A DNA stretch of 64,000 bases, taken from the NCBI GenBank assembly GCA_001464495.1, contig LNDZ01000029.1:79455-143454 (forward strand), written 5' to 3'. The DNA is from Betaproteobacteria bacterium Ga0074130 (GTDB lineage Bacteria; Pseudomonadota; Gammaproteobacteria; Burkholderiales; Rhodocyclaceae). Made by a program: the position numbers and the translations under genes. Every line of letters starts with the position of its first letter. Position 1 is the first letter of the stretch. Below the pieces are notes generated by a model. The model worked only from the letters and a program-made list of their open reading frames with translations, was not told the DNA's origin and did not search any database. Positions 50,452-59,722 of this stretch are shown piece by piece.

Positions 50452-50478
50452 CCTCCTGGCTTTCCGTGTGACAGGAGG
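50452..50478 (+). repeat. Inverted repeat in the cytochrome c4 leader region
   Basis: CCTCCTG (50452-50458), a 13-base loop and CAGGAGG (50472-50478), 52 bases before the cytochrome gene start. No T tract follows on the plus strand. It could structure the leader RNA or bind a regulator; the 3' arm contains an SD-like AGGAGG that the hairpin would hide, though no start codon follows it at the right distance. Confidence 0.45.
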
Positions 50479-50530
50479 CGCCTCTACCAGTCATGACGAA
50501 TCCAAAAAAAAGCTCTAAGGAGTAATCAAG

Positions 50531-51175
50531 ATGATGCGCGTAATGCTGTCTCGAGTTGTGCTGCCGCTGTTAGTTCTGACCTGTAATACCGCCATGGCGC
50601 AAAACGCCAAGACTACTACCAGTGCCGAGCGCGGCAAGATACTTGCTGCTGGCGTTTGCGCTGCTTGCCATGCAGTCGATGGCAACAGCACTATCGGCGC
50701 CAACCCCAAGCTGGCCGGTCAACACTACGACTATCTGGTCAAGCAACTGAAGGAATTCAAGGCCACTGGTGATAAGCCTGCAGCGCGCCCGAATCCGGTC
50801 ATGGCTGGCATGGTCGCTGGATTGACCGAAGACCAGATGAAGGATCTCGCTGCGTACTTTGCGGCCCAGAAACAAACCGACAGCACGGCCAAGAACAAGG
50901 CCACTATCGAACTGGGCCAAAAGCTCTACCGTGCGGGTGACCAATCGAAGGGTCTAGCTGCCTGTGCCGCCTGTCACGGCCCAGCGGGTAGTGGCATGCC
51001 CTCACAGTACCCACGCATTGCAGGGCAACACGCTGAGTACATCGAGGCACAGCTGAAGGCCTTCCGTGCCGGCGAACGTGCCAATGACCCGAACAAGATG
51101 ATGCGCATGGTTGCACTCAAGATGACCGACGCTGAAATCAAGGCGGTGTCTGATTACGTTGCTGGCCTGCGTTAA
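50531..51175 (+). CDS. Dihaem cytochrome c4-type protein
   Basis: A 214-residue periplasmic protein with a signal peptide (about residues 1-23, ending AMA) and two cytochrome c domains, each with a CAACH haem site (Cys43-His47 and Cys145-His149) and methionine ligand candidates (around Met91 and Met195). It resembles cytochrome c4, a dihaem electron carrier to terminal oxidases. AAGGAG lies eight bases before the ATG. It is followed by an intrinsic terminator and then by the haem-attachment genes resB and ccsB that would mature it. Confidence 0.9.
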   Translation: MMRVMLSRVVLPLLVLTCNTAMAQNAKTTTSAERGKILAAGVCAACHAVDGNSTIGANPKLAGQHYDYLVKQLKEFKATGDKPAARPNPVMAGMVAGLTEDQMKDLAAYFAAQKQTDSTAKNKATIELGQKLYRAGDQSKGLAACAACHGPAGSGMPSQYPRIAGQHAEYIEAQLKAFRAGERANDPNKMMRMVALKMTDAEIKAVSDYVAGLR

Positions 51176-51210
51176 ATCAAAGGTTCATTCCACTGTACCT
51201 TTAGACTAAG

Positions 51211-51240
51211 AGGGTGGCCGTGCGCCACCCTTTTTGTTTT
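51211..51240 (+). terminator. Intrinsic terminator between cytochrome c4 gene and resB
   Basis: AGGGTGGC, loop CGTGC, GCCACCCT followed by TTTTTGTTTT: an 8-bp stem with a T tract. It ends only 20 bases before the resB ATG, which leaves no room for a promoter in between. Confidence 0.85.
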
Positions 51241-51260
51241 GCTCCACAAAACACGCTCAC

Positions 51261-53306
51261 ATGAACCGAACTTATTCTCGCCAGCTGTATGAAATGCTGA
51301 GTTCGATGCGCTTTGCGGTCAGCCTACTGACCGTGCTGGCGATTGCATCGATCATCGGGACGGTGCTCAAGCAAAACGAGCCGTATAACAATTACCTCAA
51401 CCAGTTCGGCCAGTTCTGGTTCCCGGTGTTTGAGGCCATTGGGCTTTATTCGGTTTATCACGCCAGCTGGTTCCTTGCGATCCTGGCCTTCTTGGTTGTT
51501 TCGACCAGCCTGTGCATCATCCGTCAGTCGCCGGGGATGGTGCGCGAAATGAAGAGCTTCCGTACTGGCGCGCGCGAAGCCTCACTGCGTCAATTTGCAC
51601 ACCAGCACACCACGCAGACAGCCTTGACGCACACTGAGGCCGAACGGGTAGTCACCACTTATCTCGCCGCGCAAGGTTACAAGAGCAAGAGCAAGGCACA
51701 AGCTGATGGGTTGTTGATTGCCGCCAAGGCGGGCAGCTGGAACCGCATGGGCTACATGCTGGCGCACGGTGCCATCGTGATGATCTGTATTGGTGGCTTG
51801 CTGGATGGTGATCTACCGTTAAAGGTAGAAATGCTGCTTGGCAACAAGCAAGTCACCAGCCTCGACAAACCATTTGCTCAAATCGGCCCGGAAAGCCGTC
51901 TGGGGCCCGATCACTGGAGCTATCGCGGTAATGTCTTCCTGCCCGAGGGTAAGCGCGGCAACATCGCTGTGCTCAATGTGAAGGATGGGGCGCTACTACA
52001 GGAACTGCCCTTCCTGATCACGCTCAAGCAATTTCATATCGAGCACTACTCGACCGGCATGCCCAAGCGTTTTGCCAGCGACATAGTAATCACCAACCCG
52101 AAAACCGGTGCCGAAATCGAACGCACCATCGAGGTTAACAAGCCGTTCGAATACATGGGCGTGTCGCTATATCAGGCAAGCTTCGAGGATGGCGGCAGCA
52201 AGCTCAAACTCAAGGCGCACAGCCTGTTGCCCGGCTCGACCAAAGTGTTCGATGCTGAGACCGAAGTCGGCGGCAGCCTGCAGCTCAAGCAGGGCGAGGA
52301 ACCATTGCGCGTTGAAGTCACAGGCTTCCGCCCCTTCAATGTCGAGAACATGTCGCAGCCGACCCCGACGGATAGCGAGAAAAACACGCTGGCAATGCTC
52401 AACCGGCACCTTGGCAGCGGTGCCAAATCACCTGACAGCAAGGATCTAAAAAACGTTGGCCCGAGCTTCAGCTACAAGCTGCGTGACGCCGCCGGGCAGG
52501 CCCGTGAATACAACAATTACATGGTGCCTGTCACCCAAGAAGGGCGCAGCTTCTTCATGACGGGCATGCGCGAAACGCAGGCCGATGGCTTCCGCTACTT
52601 ACGCTTGCCGGCTGATGAGAACGACAAGCTCGACACTTGGTTCGCCTTGCGGGCAATCCTCACCACGCCCAAGGAACATGCCCTGATTGCCCGGCGCTTT
52701 GCCGCAACGGCGATGAGTGGGGAAGGGGTTTCCGACACCATGCGTGCGCGCCTCGCCGACACAGCTGAACGCACCTTACATTTGTATGCAGAACGCGGTT
52801 TTGAAAGCCTCGGCAAATTCATCAATGACACGGTGCCGGAAGCCGAACGCGAAAAAGCCGCCGATGTATTTGTCCGCGTCCTCCAAGGCAGCACATGGGA
52901 AGCCTGGCAGCTGCTGCGCGAACGGCAGAAACTGAAGCCTCTGGAAATGACCACTACCCGAGCAGACTTTGTGCGCGATACGGTCAACAGCATCAGCGAC
53001 AGCTTTCACTACGGATCACCGGTCTATTTGGAACTTGATCAGTTCGAGGAGATCAAAGCCAGTGTCATTCAAGCCACCCGATCGCCCGGCAAGAACGGGG
53101 TGTATCTCGGCTGTGCCTTGCTGGTGGCCGGCGTATTCTTCATGCTGTATGTACGCGAACGACGCCTGTTCGTGCTGCTCAAGGACTCAGGAGAAGTCCT
53201 GCTAGCACTTTCAAGCAATCGTAAGACACTGGATACCGATGGCGAATTCGCTCGCCATCAGGAAACCATCACTACCCTGCTGAACCATGGACCTCGCACA
53301 AGCTAA
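51261..53306 (+). CDS. resB: Cytochrome c biogenesis protein ResB
   Basis: A 681-residue membrane protein of system II cytochrome c maturation. Membrane helices lie near residues 18-36, 62-84 and 152-172 and near the C terminus (about 613-632); the large periplasmic part holds NVFLPEGKRGN and FLITLKQFHIEHYSTGMPKRF-type ResB segments. With CcsB it delivers and attaches haem to apocytochrome c. The ATG at 51261 is preferred to an upstream TTG; no Shine-Dalgarno is obvious. ccsB overlaps it by 20 bases. Confidence 0.95.
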   Translation: MNRTYSRQLYEMLSSMRFAVSLLTVLAIASIIGTVLKQNEPYNNYLNQFGQFWFPVFEAIGLYSVYHASWFLAILAFLVVSTSLCIIRQSPGMVREMKSFRTGAREASLRQFAHQHTTQTALTHTEAERVVTTYLAAQGYKSKSKAQADGLLIAAKAGSWNRMGYMLAHGAIVMICIGGLLDGDLPLKVEMLLGNKQVTSLDKPFAQIGPESRLGPDHWSYRGNVFLPEGKRGNIAVLNVKDGALLQELPFLITLKQFHIEHYSTGMPKRFASDIVITNPKTGAEIERTIEVNKPFEYMGVSLYQASFEDGGSKLKLKAHSLLPGSTKVFDAETEVGGSLQLKQGEEPLRVEVTGFRPFNVENMSQPTPTDSEKNTLAMLNRHLGSGAKSPDSKDLKNVGPSFSYKLRDAAGQAREYNNYMVPVTQEGRSFFMTGMRETQADGFRYLRLPADENDKLDTWFALRAILTTPKEHALIARRFAATAMSGEGVSDTMRARLADTAERTLHLYAERGFESLGKFINDTVPEAEREKAADVFVRVLQGSTWEAWQLLRERQKLKPLEMTTTRADFVRDTVNSISDSFHYGSPVYLELDQFEEIKASVIQATRSPGKNGVYLGCALLVAGVFFMLYVRERRLFVLLKDSGEVLLALSSNRKTLDTDGEFARHQETITTLLNHGPRTS

Positions 53307-54432
53307 CCACGCCCCCAAGCCCTACCTCAAGGGCCGCAGCGCACTCGACTGGCTCGCGGCATTGTTGCTCTCCGCGGGCGGCCTGTTTGCCCTTGCCCAA
53401 TACGGCCAGTACATGGACGACTATGAGCAAGCCATCCTGCTCGCGGCTATTCCCACCTTCATTGCGCTCGCTTGGGCATGGGCAGGCCTGCGCAATCTGC
53501 TGGCAGGCGTAGCCCTGCTCTCCCTTGGCGGGATCGAGTTGTATCACGCTGATCTCGCCCGCGCCGAACAGGCGTTTTTGCTCAAGTATTTCCTGTCCAG
53601 CCAAACGGCCATCGGCTGGATGTGTTTTCTTTTCTTCTTTGCCACAGCTACCTATTGGCTGGGGCTACTTGCGCGCAGTGACTTCGCCGAGAAGACGGGC
53701 ACCGTGCTGACCTGGGCTGCTACCGTGATGGGCACCACCGGCTTGCTGGTGCGCTGGTACGAAAGCTATCTGATTGGCCCGGATATCGGCCATATCCCTA
53801 TTAGTAATCTCTACGAAGTCTTTGTGCTGTTCTCCTTGATCACTGCGCTGCTCTATTTGCATTACGAACGCCACTACGCCACGCGTCGCCTCGGCGCCTT
53901 CGTGCTGATCGTGATCTCCGCAGCCGTGGCCTTCACCCTCTGGTACACCTTCTCGCGCGGCGCGCACGAGATCCAGCCACTGGTACCGGCGCTGCAAAGT
54001 TACTGGATGAAAATCCATGTGCCCGCCAACTTCATTGGCTATGGCGCGTTTGCACTCGCCGCCATGATCGGCGTGGCGTGGCTGCTGGCCGAGCGCGGCA
54101 TCCTGGCTACTCGCCTGCCGTCGCTGGTGATGATGGAAGACGTGATGTACAAGGCTATCGCCATCGGCTTTGCCTTCTTCACCATCGCCACCATCCTCGG
54201 CGCACTCTGGGCGGCCGAAGCTTGGGGCACCTACTGGCAGTGGGATCCCAAAGAAACCTGGGCGCTGATCGTGTGGCTCAACTACGCAGCCTGGCTGCAC
54301 CTGCGCCTAACCAAGGGCCTCCGAGGCGCAGTGTTGGCTTGGTGGGCGGTAGTAGGTCTACTCGTCACCACCTTCGCTTTCCTCGGCGTGAACATGTTCC
54401 TCAGCGGCCTTCATTCTTACGGGGCGTTGTAA
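53287..54432 (+). CDS. ccsB: Cytochrome c biogenesis protein CcsB
   Basis: A 381-residue polytopic membrane protein of the CcsA/CcsB (ResC) type. The haem-handling WWD signature is intact: WGTYWQWDPKETWALIVW (about residues 314-331), with His residues in flanking helices as axial ligands. It forms the system II synthetase with ResB. The start overlaps resB by 20 bases. Its transcript is probably ended by a hairpin at 54519-54545 that lies inside the convergent DUF455 gene. Confidence 0.95.
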   Translation: MDLAQANHAPKPYLKGRSALDWLAALLLSAGGLFALAQYGQYMDDYEQAILLAAIPTFIALAWAWAGLRNLLAGVALLSLGGIELYHADLARAEQAFLLKYFLSSQTAIGWMCFLFFFATATYWLGLLARSDFAEKTGTVLTWAATVMGTTGLLVRWYESYLIGPDIGHIPISNLYEVFVLFSLITALLYLHYERHYATRRLGAFVLIVISAAVAFTLWYTFSRGAHEIQPLVPALQSYWMKIHVPANFIGYGAFALAAMIGVAWLLAERGILATRLPSLVMMEDVMYKAIAIGFAFFTIATILGALWAAEAWGTYWQWDPKETWALIVWLNYAAWLHLRLTKGLRGAVLAWWAVVGLLVTTFAFLGVNMFLSGLHSYGAL

Positions 54433-54450
54433 CGCGCACCCAGTGCTTCA

Positions 54451-55269
54451 CTAATCAGCCTTTGGCGGATTTGCTGAACGCTGCCGAGATGAACTCAACG
54501 CAAGCATTTCCGCATCCGAAAAGCCCGCCGCCCGGCGGGCTTTTTCATTCAGTGGCGGCTGCGGCCAAGGTGCGGCGTACTCTGCAAGCAAGGCTCTGTA
54601 CGTTACTTCTGCCTCGACACCACGTTCCGCGCATAGCACACGGAACCAGTGATCACCGACCGCGACATGGCCGACTTCATCACGCAGGATGATGTCGAGG
54701 ATGGCCACACCTGCGGTGTCGCCGATGCCCTGCAACTTTCGCTGAATGGGCGGCGTGGCATCCAGTCCGCGCGCTTCCAATAGTCTAGGTACCAAGGCCA
54801 TGCGCGCCAAGGGATCATGCGCTGTACGCACCGTCATCTGCCACAAGCCATCATGAGCAGGGAAGTCACCATAGGCATAGCCCAAGGTCTGCAGGTGGTC
54901 GCGCACTAGGCCAAAGTGATACGCCTCCTCCGCCGCGACACGAATCCAATCGGCGATATAGGCCGCGGGAAAGGTTGGGAAGCGCACAATGTGATCGAGC
55001 GCAAGATTGATGGCATTAAATTCAATATGCGCAATCGCATGAATCAGCGCCGCATGACCTTCGAGCGTATGTGCGCCACGGGCAGCTAGCTGTGCGGGCG
55101 GTACCAACAAGGGCCGCTCAGGGCGGCCGCAAACGGGGTCGAGCGTGCGCGGAGTCGCATCGAGGGTGCCGTCTGTCCAATCTCGCTGCAAGGCGGCTGT
55201 CAGGCTTAGCTTTTGCTCGACATCAAGGCATGCCAAGGCTGCGGCTGCGTGGTCAAATACGTTGTGCAT
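54451..55269 (-). CDS. DUF455 ferritin-like protein
   Basis: A 272-residue helical protein. Di-iron-type ligands are visible: HIEFNAINLALDH (about residues 81-93), AAEEAYHFGLV (about 111-121) and DEVGHVAVGDHWF (about 197-209), the E/ExxH pattern of ferritin-like enzymes (DUF455, related to MiaE). The substrate is unknown. The start ATG at 55269 has no strong ribosome site. Its last codons contain a plus-strand terminator for ccsB. It is divergent from msrP across 158 bp. Confidence 0.88.
   Translation of the reverse strand: MHNVFDHAAAALACLDVEQKLSLTAALQRDWTDGTLDATPRTLDPVCGRPERPLLVPPAQLAARGAHTLEGHAALIHAIAHIEFNAINLALDHIVRFPTFPAAYIADWIRVAAEEAYHFGLVRDHLQTLGYAYGDFPAHDGLWQMTVRTAHDPLARMALVPRLLEARGLDATPPIQRKLQGIGDTAGVAILDIILRDEVGHVAVGDHWFRVLCAERGVEAEVTYRALLAEYAAPWPQPPLNEKARRAAGFSDAEMLALSSSRQRSANPPKAD
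54519..54545 (+). terminator. Terminator of ccsB lying within the DUF455 coding region
   Basis: AAAAGCCCGCC, loop GCCC, GGCGGGCTTTTT: an 11-bp stem with a T run on the plus strand, 87 bases after the ccsB stop. It falls within codons 242-250 or so of the convergent DUF455 gene. Confidence 0.8.
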
Positions 55270-55296
55270 GGCAGCAGTCTACCGAGGCCTTTCGTG

Positions 55297-55322
55297 AAAT
55301 TAAATGCCAGTGCTTTTAATTT
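55297..55322. repeat. AT-rich dyad between DUF455 gene and msrP
   Basis: AAATTAAA, a ten-base spacer, TTTAATTT: an 8-bp perfect inverted repeat in the 158-bp divergent region. It may be a regulator site for either gene. Nothing known matches it. Confidence 0.4.
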
Positions 55323-55427
55323 GTTGCCGGTTTCCTGTAATTTTCCGGCCGCCAATCCGTCTATAGCTGTAGCGAAGAAACGAATCATTGCCGTCTCGCT
55401 CAAACTTGCCACACACAGGAGCACGCC

Positions 55428-56378
55428 ATGTTAATCAAAAGCCCGGACGATATTCTGCCTTCCGAAATCACCTCCCCGGCACTGTATTCACGCCGTCGCG
55501 ACTTCATCAAGACCGGCATCGGCCTTGGCGCCTCCTTGATTCTGCCGGGCACCGCCGCGTTTGCGGCGCCCAAGCCAACGGTGCCGTTCTCGACCGCCAA
55601 GAAAAGCCCCTACTCGACCACCGATGAGTCGCTAACCGATCATCAGGACGTCACCCGTTACAACAACTACTATGAGTTCGGTACCAACAAGGCCGACCCG
55701 GCCCGCTATGCCGATGCGCTACAAACACGCCCCTGGACTGTGAGCATCGAAGGTCTGGTCAAGCAACCGAAAACGCTCGGTATCGACGACATCCTCAAGG
55801 TTGCACCGCTGGAGGAGCGTATTTACCGCATGCGTTGTGTGGAAGGCTGGAGCATGGTGATTCCTTGGGTAGGACTGCCCCTATCGAGCCTGCTCAAGCA
55901 AGTTGAGCCATTGGGTGGCGCAAAATATGTCGAGTTCATCACCGCTGTGCAGCCGGAGAACATGCCCGGCGTGCGTCGGCGTGTGCTGGACTGGCCGTAT
56001 ACCGAAGGGCTGCGTCTCGATGAGGCCATGCACCCGCTCACCATCATGGCTGTTGGTCTGTACGGTGAAGCGCTACTCAATCAGAACGGTGCACCGCTAC
56101 GACTGGTAGTGCCATGGAAGTATGGCTTCAAGAACGGCAAGTCAATTGTCAAAATCCGCTTCACCGACAAAGAACCGCGCACCTCGTGGATGAAGGCGGG
56201 GCCGTTTGAGTATGGCTTCTATTCCAACGTAAATCCGGAAGTCGATCATCCACGCTGGAGCCAGGCGCGCGAACGACGTATTGGAGAATTCACCAAACGT
56301 AAAACGCTGATGTTTAACGGCTACGGTGATCAGGTGGCGCAGCTCTATACGGGCATGAATCTCAAGATCAATTTCTGA
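55428..56378 (+). CDS. msrP: Protein-methionine-sulfoxide reductase catalytic subunit MsrP
   Basis: A 316-residue molybdopterin protein that repairs oxidised methionines in periplasmic proteins. A twin-arginine signal SRRRDFIK (about residues 21-28) is followed by a hydrophobic stretch ending in AFAA. The sulfite-oxidase fold shows RYNNYYEFG and MRCVEGWSM with the molybdenum ligand Cys137. AGGAG precedes ATG 55428. The membrane haem partner msrQ follows after 24 bp. Confidence 0.95.
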   Translation: MLIKSPDDILPSEITSPALYSRRRDFIKTGIGLGASLILPGTAAFAAPKPTVPFSTAKKSPYSTTDESLTDHQDVTRYNNYYEFGTNKADPARYADALQTRPWTVSIEGLVKQPKTLGIDDILKVAPLEERIYRMRCVEGWSMVIPWVGLPLSSLLKQVEPLGGAKYVEFITAVQPENMPGVRRRVLDWPYTEGLRLDEAMHPLTIMAVGLYGEALLNQNGAPLRLVVPWKYGFKNGKSIVKIRFTDKEPRTSWMKAGPFEYGFYSNVNPEVDHPRWSQARERRIGEFTKRKTLMFNGYGDQVAQLYTGMNLKINF

Positions 56379-56402
56379 CGCCAATCTCACCTGTCGTATC
56401 TG

Positions 56403-57014
56403 ATGCCCCAACCCAGCCCACGCCAACTGGCCCTCATCAAGACCAGCCTATTTTTGCTCTGCCTGTTGCCAATGGTGCGGCTGGCAGTGGGTGTGTATGA
56501 GGACAGTTTAGGTGCCAACCCTATCGAGCTCATCACACGCGACCTCGGTACTTGGGCGCTCAACTTTTTGCTCATCGCGCTCACCATTACACCGCTACGC
56601 AAAGCGACTGGCTGGCATTGGCTGGTGCGCTTGCGCCGCATGCTCGGGCTGTATGCCTTCTTCTATGCGCTACTGCACCTGAGCAGCTATCTGTGGTTGG
56701 ATCAGTTCTTCGATTGGGGCGAAATTCTCAAGGACATCATCAAGCGGCCTTTTATCACCGTTGGCATGCTGACCTTCTTGCTCCTGGTGCCGCTGGCGCT
56801 GACGTCGAACAATTTGGCGATTCGGCGCCTTGGTGGCAAACGCTGGCAACAGCTACATCAGCTGATTTATCCGCTGACGATTTGCGCAGTGCTGCACTAC
56901 TGGTGGCTGATCAAACTGGATGTGATGCTACCCGGCATCTACGCCGGATTACTCGCGGCCTTGCTGATGGTGCGTGTGCGCGACGGGTGGCAAAAGCTGC
57001 GGCAGCGTTACTAA
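56403..57014 (+). CDS. msrQ: MsrQ haem-binding membrane subunit
   Basis: A 203-residue integral membrane protein with about six helices. It passes electrons from the quinone pool to MsrP. Histidines in FYALLHLSSYLW, QQLHQLIYPL and AVLHYWWLIK are the haem-binding positions of the ferric-reductase-like (YedZ) family. The ATG at 56403 has no clear ribosome site and translation may be coupled to msrP. It is convergent with bioC. Confidence 0.93.
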   Translation: MPQPSPRQLALIKTSLFLLCLLPMVRLAVGVYEDSLGANPIELITRDLGTWALNFLLIALTITPLRKATGWHWLVRLRRMLGLYAFFYALLHLSSYLWLDQFFDWGEILKDIIKRPFITVGMLTFLLLVPLALTSNNLAIRRLGGKRWQQLHQLIYPLTICAVLHYWWLIKLDVMLPGIYAGLLAALLMVRVRDGWQKLRQRY

Positions 57015-57034
57015 CGCCGTCTCACCCATCACGC

Positions 57035-57922
57035 TCAAGGGCGCTGTTTGTGAAATTGCACAATGCTGCGACCATCGGCCGCTTTTTGGGGCTCGGCACG
57101 CCAGGCATGGCCGTAGACAATTTCAAAACTCAGCGGCAAGCCTGCCGGCGTACGACGACCTTCCCAGGCTCGGATCAGACGGCGCCAGTCCGCAAAGCTC
57201 AAGGCACCCAGCAATGCATCACGTACGCCAAGGTGGCGCTGGTCACGCAAAAATGTTCGGGCACTGCGGTAGGTGAAAGTGATGTATTCGACATCCATGA
57301 CCGGATCGGCAAAGCCAGCACCCACCAGCTGATCGCCAATGTCGTGCATGTCGTAAAAACGGCGTACTGGCACATTGATGCCGATAGCAGCACCCACCTC
57401 GCGCAACTCACGCAGCGTATCAGGGCCAAGCATGGAGAAGCTGAGCAACCCGCCGGTTTGCAGCACACGCGCAAACTCGCGCCACACCGGGCCGGGATCA
57501 TCCAGCCATTGGAAAACCAGATTCGACCAGATCAGCTCAAGCGAAGTCTGCGGCAACGGCAGTGACACGGCATCGGCTTGCAAGGGATGGGGCACGTTGT
57601 TGCGCTTGACCAGCTTATCCAACCAAGAGCGGCTTTTCTGGCTCGCCTGCACCGTGCGCAGCATGGCATGCGCATAGTCGATGGCGAGCACCTGTGCCTC
57701 TGGATAACGGCGTTGCAGCTCGCGTGCGCCGCCACCGGTAGCGCAGCCGATATCGGCCACCCGCAGCGGATTCAGTTTGACGTAATCGAGTCGCTCGGCA
57801 AGGCGCAGCTCCACCTCGCGTGCCAGCACCGCGGCTTCGTCATACGTCGCAGCCGCGCGTGAAAACTGGAACTGCAGATCAGACAGCGACAATGCCCAGA
57901 CGCTCAAACAACACGGCGTCAC
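57035..57922 (-). CDS. bioC: Malonyl-ACP O-methyltransferase
   Basis: A 295-residue SAM-dependent methyltransferase that methylates malonyl-ACP at the start of biotin synthesis. [20 protein letters not shown] (about residues 55-74) is the SAM loop and [11 protein letters not shown] (about 131-141) the conserved BioC segment. The start is uncertain: GTG 57922 has AGAGG three bases upstream, inside bioB, while TTG 57892 ([10 protein letters not shown]) better matches homologues. Either way it overlaps the end of bioB, so bioB-bioC are coupled. Confidence 0.88.
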   Translation of the reverse strand: MTPCCLSVWALSLSDLQFQFSRAAATYDEAAVLAREVELRLAERLDYVKLNPLRVADIGCATGGGARELQRRYPEAQVLAIDYAHAMLRTVQASQKSRSWLDKLVKRNNVPHPLQADAVSLPLPQTSLELIWSNLVFQWLDDPGPVWREFARVLQTGGLLSFSMLGPDTLRELREVGAAIGINVPVRRFYDMHDIGDQLVGAGFADPVMDVEYITFTYRSARTFLRDQRHLGVRDALLGALSFADWRRLIRAWEGRRTPAGLPLSFEIVYGHAWRAEPQKAADGRSIVQFHKQRP

Positions 57923-58877
57923 GATCCTCTTCGTTGTTGCCAGTCGTCAGCAGCTTATCGCCGTAGAAGATCGAATTCGCACCTGCGAGGAAACACATGG
58001 CCTGCAGCTCGTCGCTCATCACTTCGCGACCGGCGGAAAGGCGCACATAGCTGGTCGGCATGGTGATGCGCGCGACCGCAATGGTGCGCACGAAATCGAA
58101 GGGGTCGATCGGTGCTGCATTTTCCAGCGGCGTGCCTGGAATCGGCACCAGATTGTTGATCGGCACCGACTCGGGCGGCGGGCACATATTGGCCAGCTCG
58201 GCGATCAGCGAAGCGCGGCCTTTCTGCGACTCGCCCATGCCAACGATACCGCCGCAGCACACCTTGATGCCAGCTTCACGCACCTTGTCCAGCGTATCAA
58301 AACGATCCGCTTGCGAGTGGGTGCTGATGATCTGGCCGTAGAACTCAGGCGCCGTATCCAGATTGTGGTTGTAGTAGTCGAGGCCGGCGTCTTTCAGGCG
58401 TTCGGCCTGACCTTCGCGCAGCATGCCGAGCGTGACACAGGTTTCGAGACCCAGTGCCTTCACTTCCTTGACCATCTGGGTGACCTTGTCCAGATCACGA
58501 TCCTTGGGGCCGCGCCAAGCAGCGCCCATGCAGAAACGGCTAGCGCCCTTGTCCTTGGCTTCCTTGGCGGCCTTCACCACTTCTTCGATTTCGAGCAGGG
58601 CCTCCTTTTCCAAGCCTGTGTCGTTGCGCGCAGCTTGTGAGCAATAACCGCAGTCTTCCGAGCAACCACCGGTCTTGATCGAGAGCAGCGTGGAACGCTG
58701 CACCTGATTGGCAGAGAAATGCTCGCGGTGAACTTGCTGAGCACGGAACATCAGGTCCGCGAAAGGCAGGGCAAACAGATCTTCAACAGCTTGACGGGTC
58801 CATTGTGCCGAAGGCAAAGGGGAGGCAGCGGAAGCGCCGGCGGCGTGGCTGACGGACGGGTCTAAAGGTGCATTCAT
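57879..58877 (-). CDS. bioB: Biotin synthase
   Basis: The 332-residue radical-SAM enzyme inserts sulfur into dethiobiotin. The [4Fe-4S] motif is Cys72, Cys76, Cys79 ([12 protein letters not shown]), and [25 protein letters not shown] and [11 protein letters not shown] follow. The ATG at 58877 is taken since the frame upstream is antisense to comF. Its 3' end overlaps bioC by 44 bases at most. bioA, bioD and bioF are not in the window. Confidence 0.97.
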   Translation of the reverse strand: MNAPLDPSVSHAAGASAASPLPSAQWTRQAVEDLFALPFADLMFRAQQVHREHFSANQVQRSTLLSIKTGGCSEDCGYCSQAARNDTGLEKEALLEIEEVVKAAKEAKDKGASRFCMGAAWRGPKDRDLDKVTQMVKEVKALGLETCVTLGMLREGQAERLKDAGLDYYNHNLDTAPEFYGQIISTHSQADRFDTLDKVREAGIKVCCGGIVGMGESQKGRASLIAELANMCPPPESVPINNLVPIPGTPLENAAPIDPFDFVRTIAVARITMPTSYVRLSAGREVMSDELQAMCFLAGANSIFYGDKLLTTGNNEEDRDAVLFERLGIVAV

Positions 58878-58927
58878 GGTGAGGCCGGTACAATCTAAAA
58901 ACCGAATGGTGGTGGAAGGGGAGAGGC

Positions 58928-59617
58928 TTGTCAAATTGGCGTCAGCACGGCCGTGACCTGATAAATGCGCTATTGCCGCAAAGCTGCCTGCTCTGCGGCG
59001 GCCACAGTCACGCCTCCGCCCTTTGCCTGCCCTGCCGGGCAACGCTGCCACGACTGGATACCCAGCACTGCCCCAGCTGCGCCCTGCCCACCCCGAACGG
59101 GCAAATATGCGGCAGCTGCCTGAAAGATCCGCCGCATTTCGACGCCACCCAGGCGAGTTACCGCTATGCCTTCCCGCTGGCCCAGCTCCTCCAAAACTAC
59201 AAGTACAGCCAACGCCTGATCATTGGGGCGCTCTTTGAGGACACACTGCATACAGGCTTGCCGGCAGATGCGGTCATCGCCGTGCCCTCAACACCCGGCC
59301 ACCTGCGCGAACGCGGCTTCAACCCGGCGCTAGAATTGGCGCGGCCATTAGCCAAAAAACTCGGCATTCCGCTTTTGTTGGATGCCTGCACCCGTCCAAA
59401 CGACGCACCGGCCCAAGCCAGCTTGCCATGGAAAGAGCGGCACAAGAACATTCGCAACGCCTTTGCCTGCCACGCTGACCTCAGCGGCCGCCGCATCATC
59501 GTCGTTGATGACGTAATGACCACCGGCGCGACATTGAACGAACTGGCACGCACCTTGAAACGGCATGGTGCCGTGCACGTCGAGAATCGGGTGGTGGCGC
59601 GGGCACTGAAGGACTAA
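58928..59617 (+). CDS. comF: ComF family protein (double zinc ribbon phosphoribosyltransferase)
   Basis: A 229-residue protein with four CxxC pairs (Cys20/23, 33/36, 48/51, 61/64) forming zinc ribbons, then a type I phosphoribosyltransferase fold with [15 protein letters not shown] (about 118-132) and [14 protein letters not shown] (about 189-202). ComF is needed for DNA uptake in competent bacteria, but this family also occurs in species with no known competence; the presence of pilus genes pilC and pilD in the window is at least compatible. The start is TTG 58928 behind AGGGGAGAGG. It is divergent from bioB. Confidence 0.9.
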   Translation: MSNWRQHGRDLINALLPQSCLLCGGHSHASALCLPCRATLPRLDTQHCPSCALPTPNGQICGSCLKDPPHFDATQASYRYAFPLAQLLQNYKYSQRLIIGALFEDTLHTGLPADAVIAVPSTPGHLRERGFNPALELARPLAKKLGIPLLLDACTRPNDAPAQASLPWKERHKNIRNAFACHADLSGRRIIVVDDVMTTGATLNELARTLKRHGAVHVENRVVARALKD

Positions 59618-59709
59618 TCCCTATGGGGGCACGTAGCTAAGCGTGGGTACGCGCACTTGCTGCTTAAGAGGTGCCGCTGGGTCAGCACTGCGAACCGAGC
59701 AAGCAACGG

Positions 59710-59715
59710 TAGAAT
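59710..59715 (+). promoter_or_regulatory. -10 box seven bases before trmL
   Basis: TAGAAT ends seven bases before the trmL ATG (59723), which lacks a Shine-Dalgarno sequence. The spacing suggests a transcript with little or no leader, as at rsmE. No -35 is clear. Confidence 0.4.
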
Positions 59716-59722
59716 GCACCCC

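Noticed and set aside
56552..57565. 337-codon open frame covering msrQ and antisense to bioC
   Set aside because: Crosses two well-supported genes and gives a composition unlike either strand's genes.
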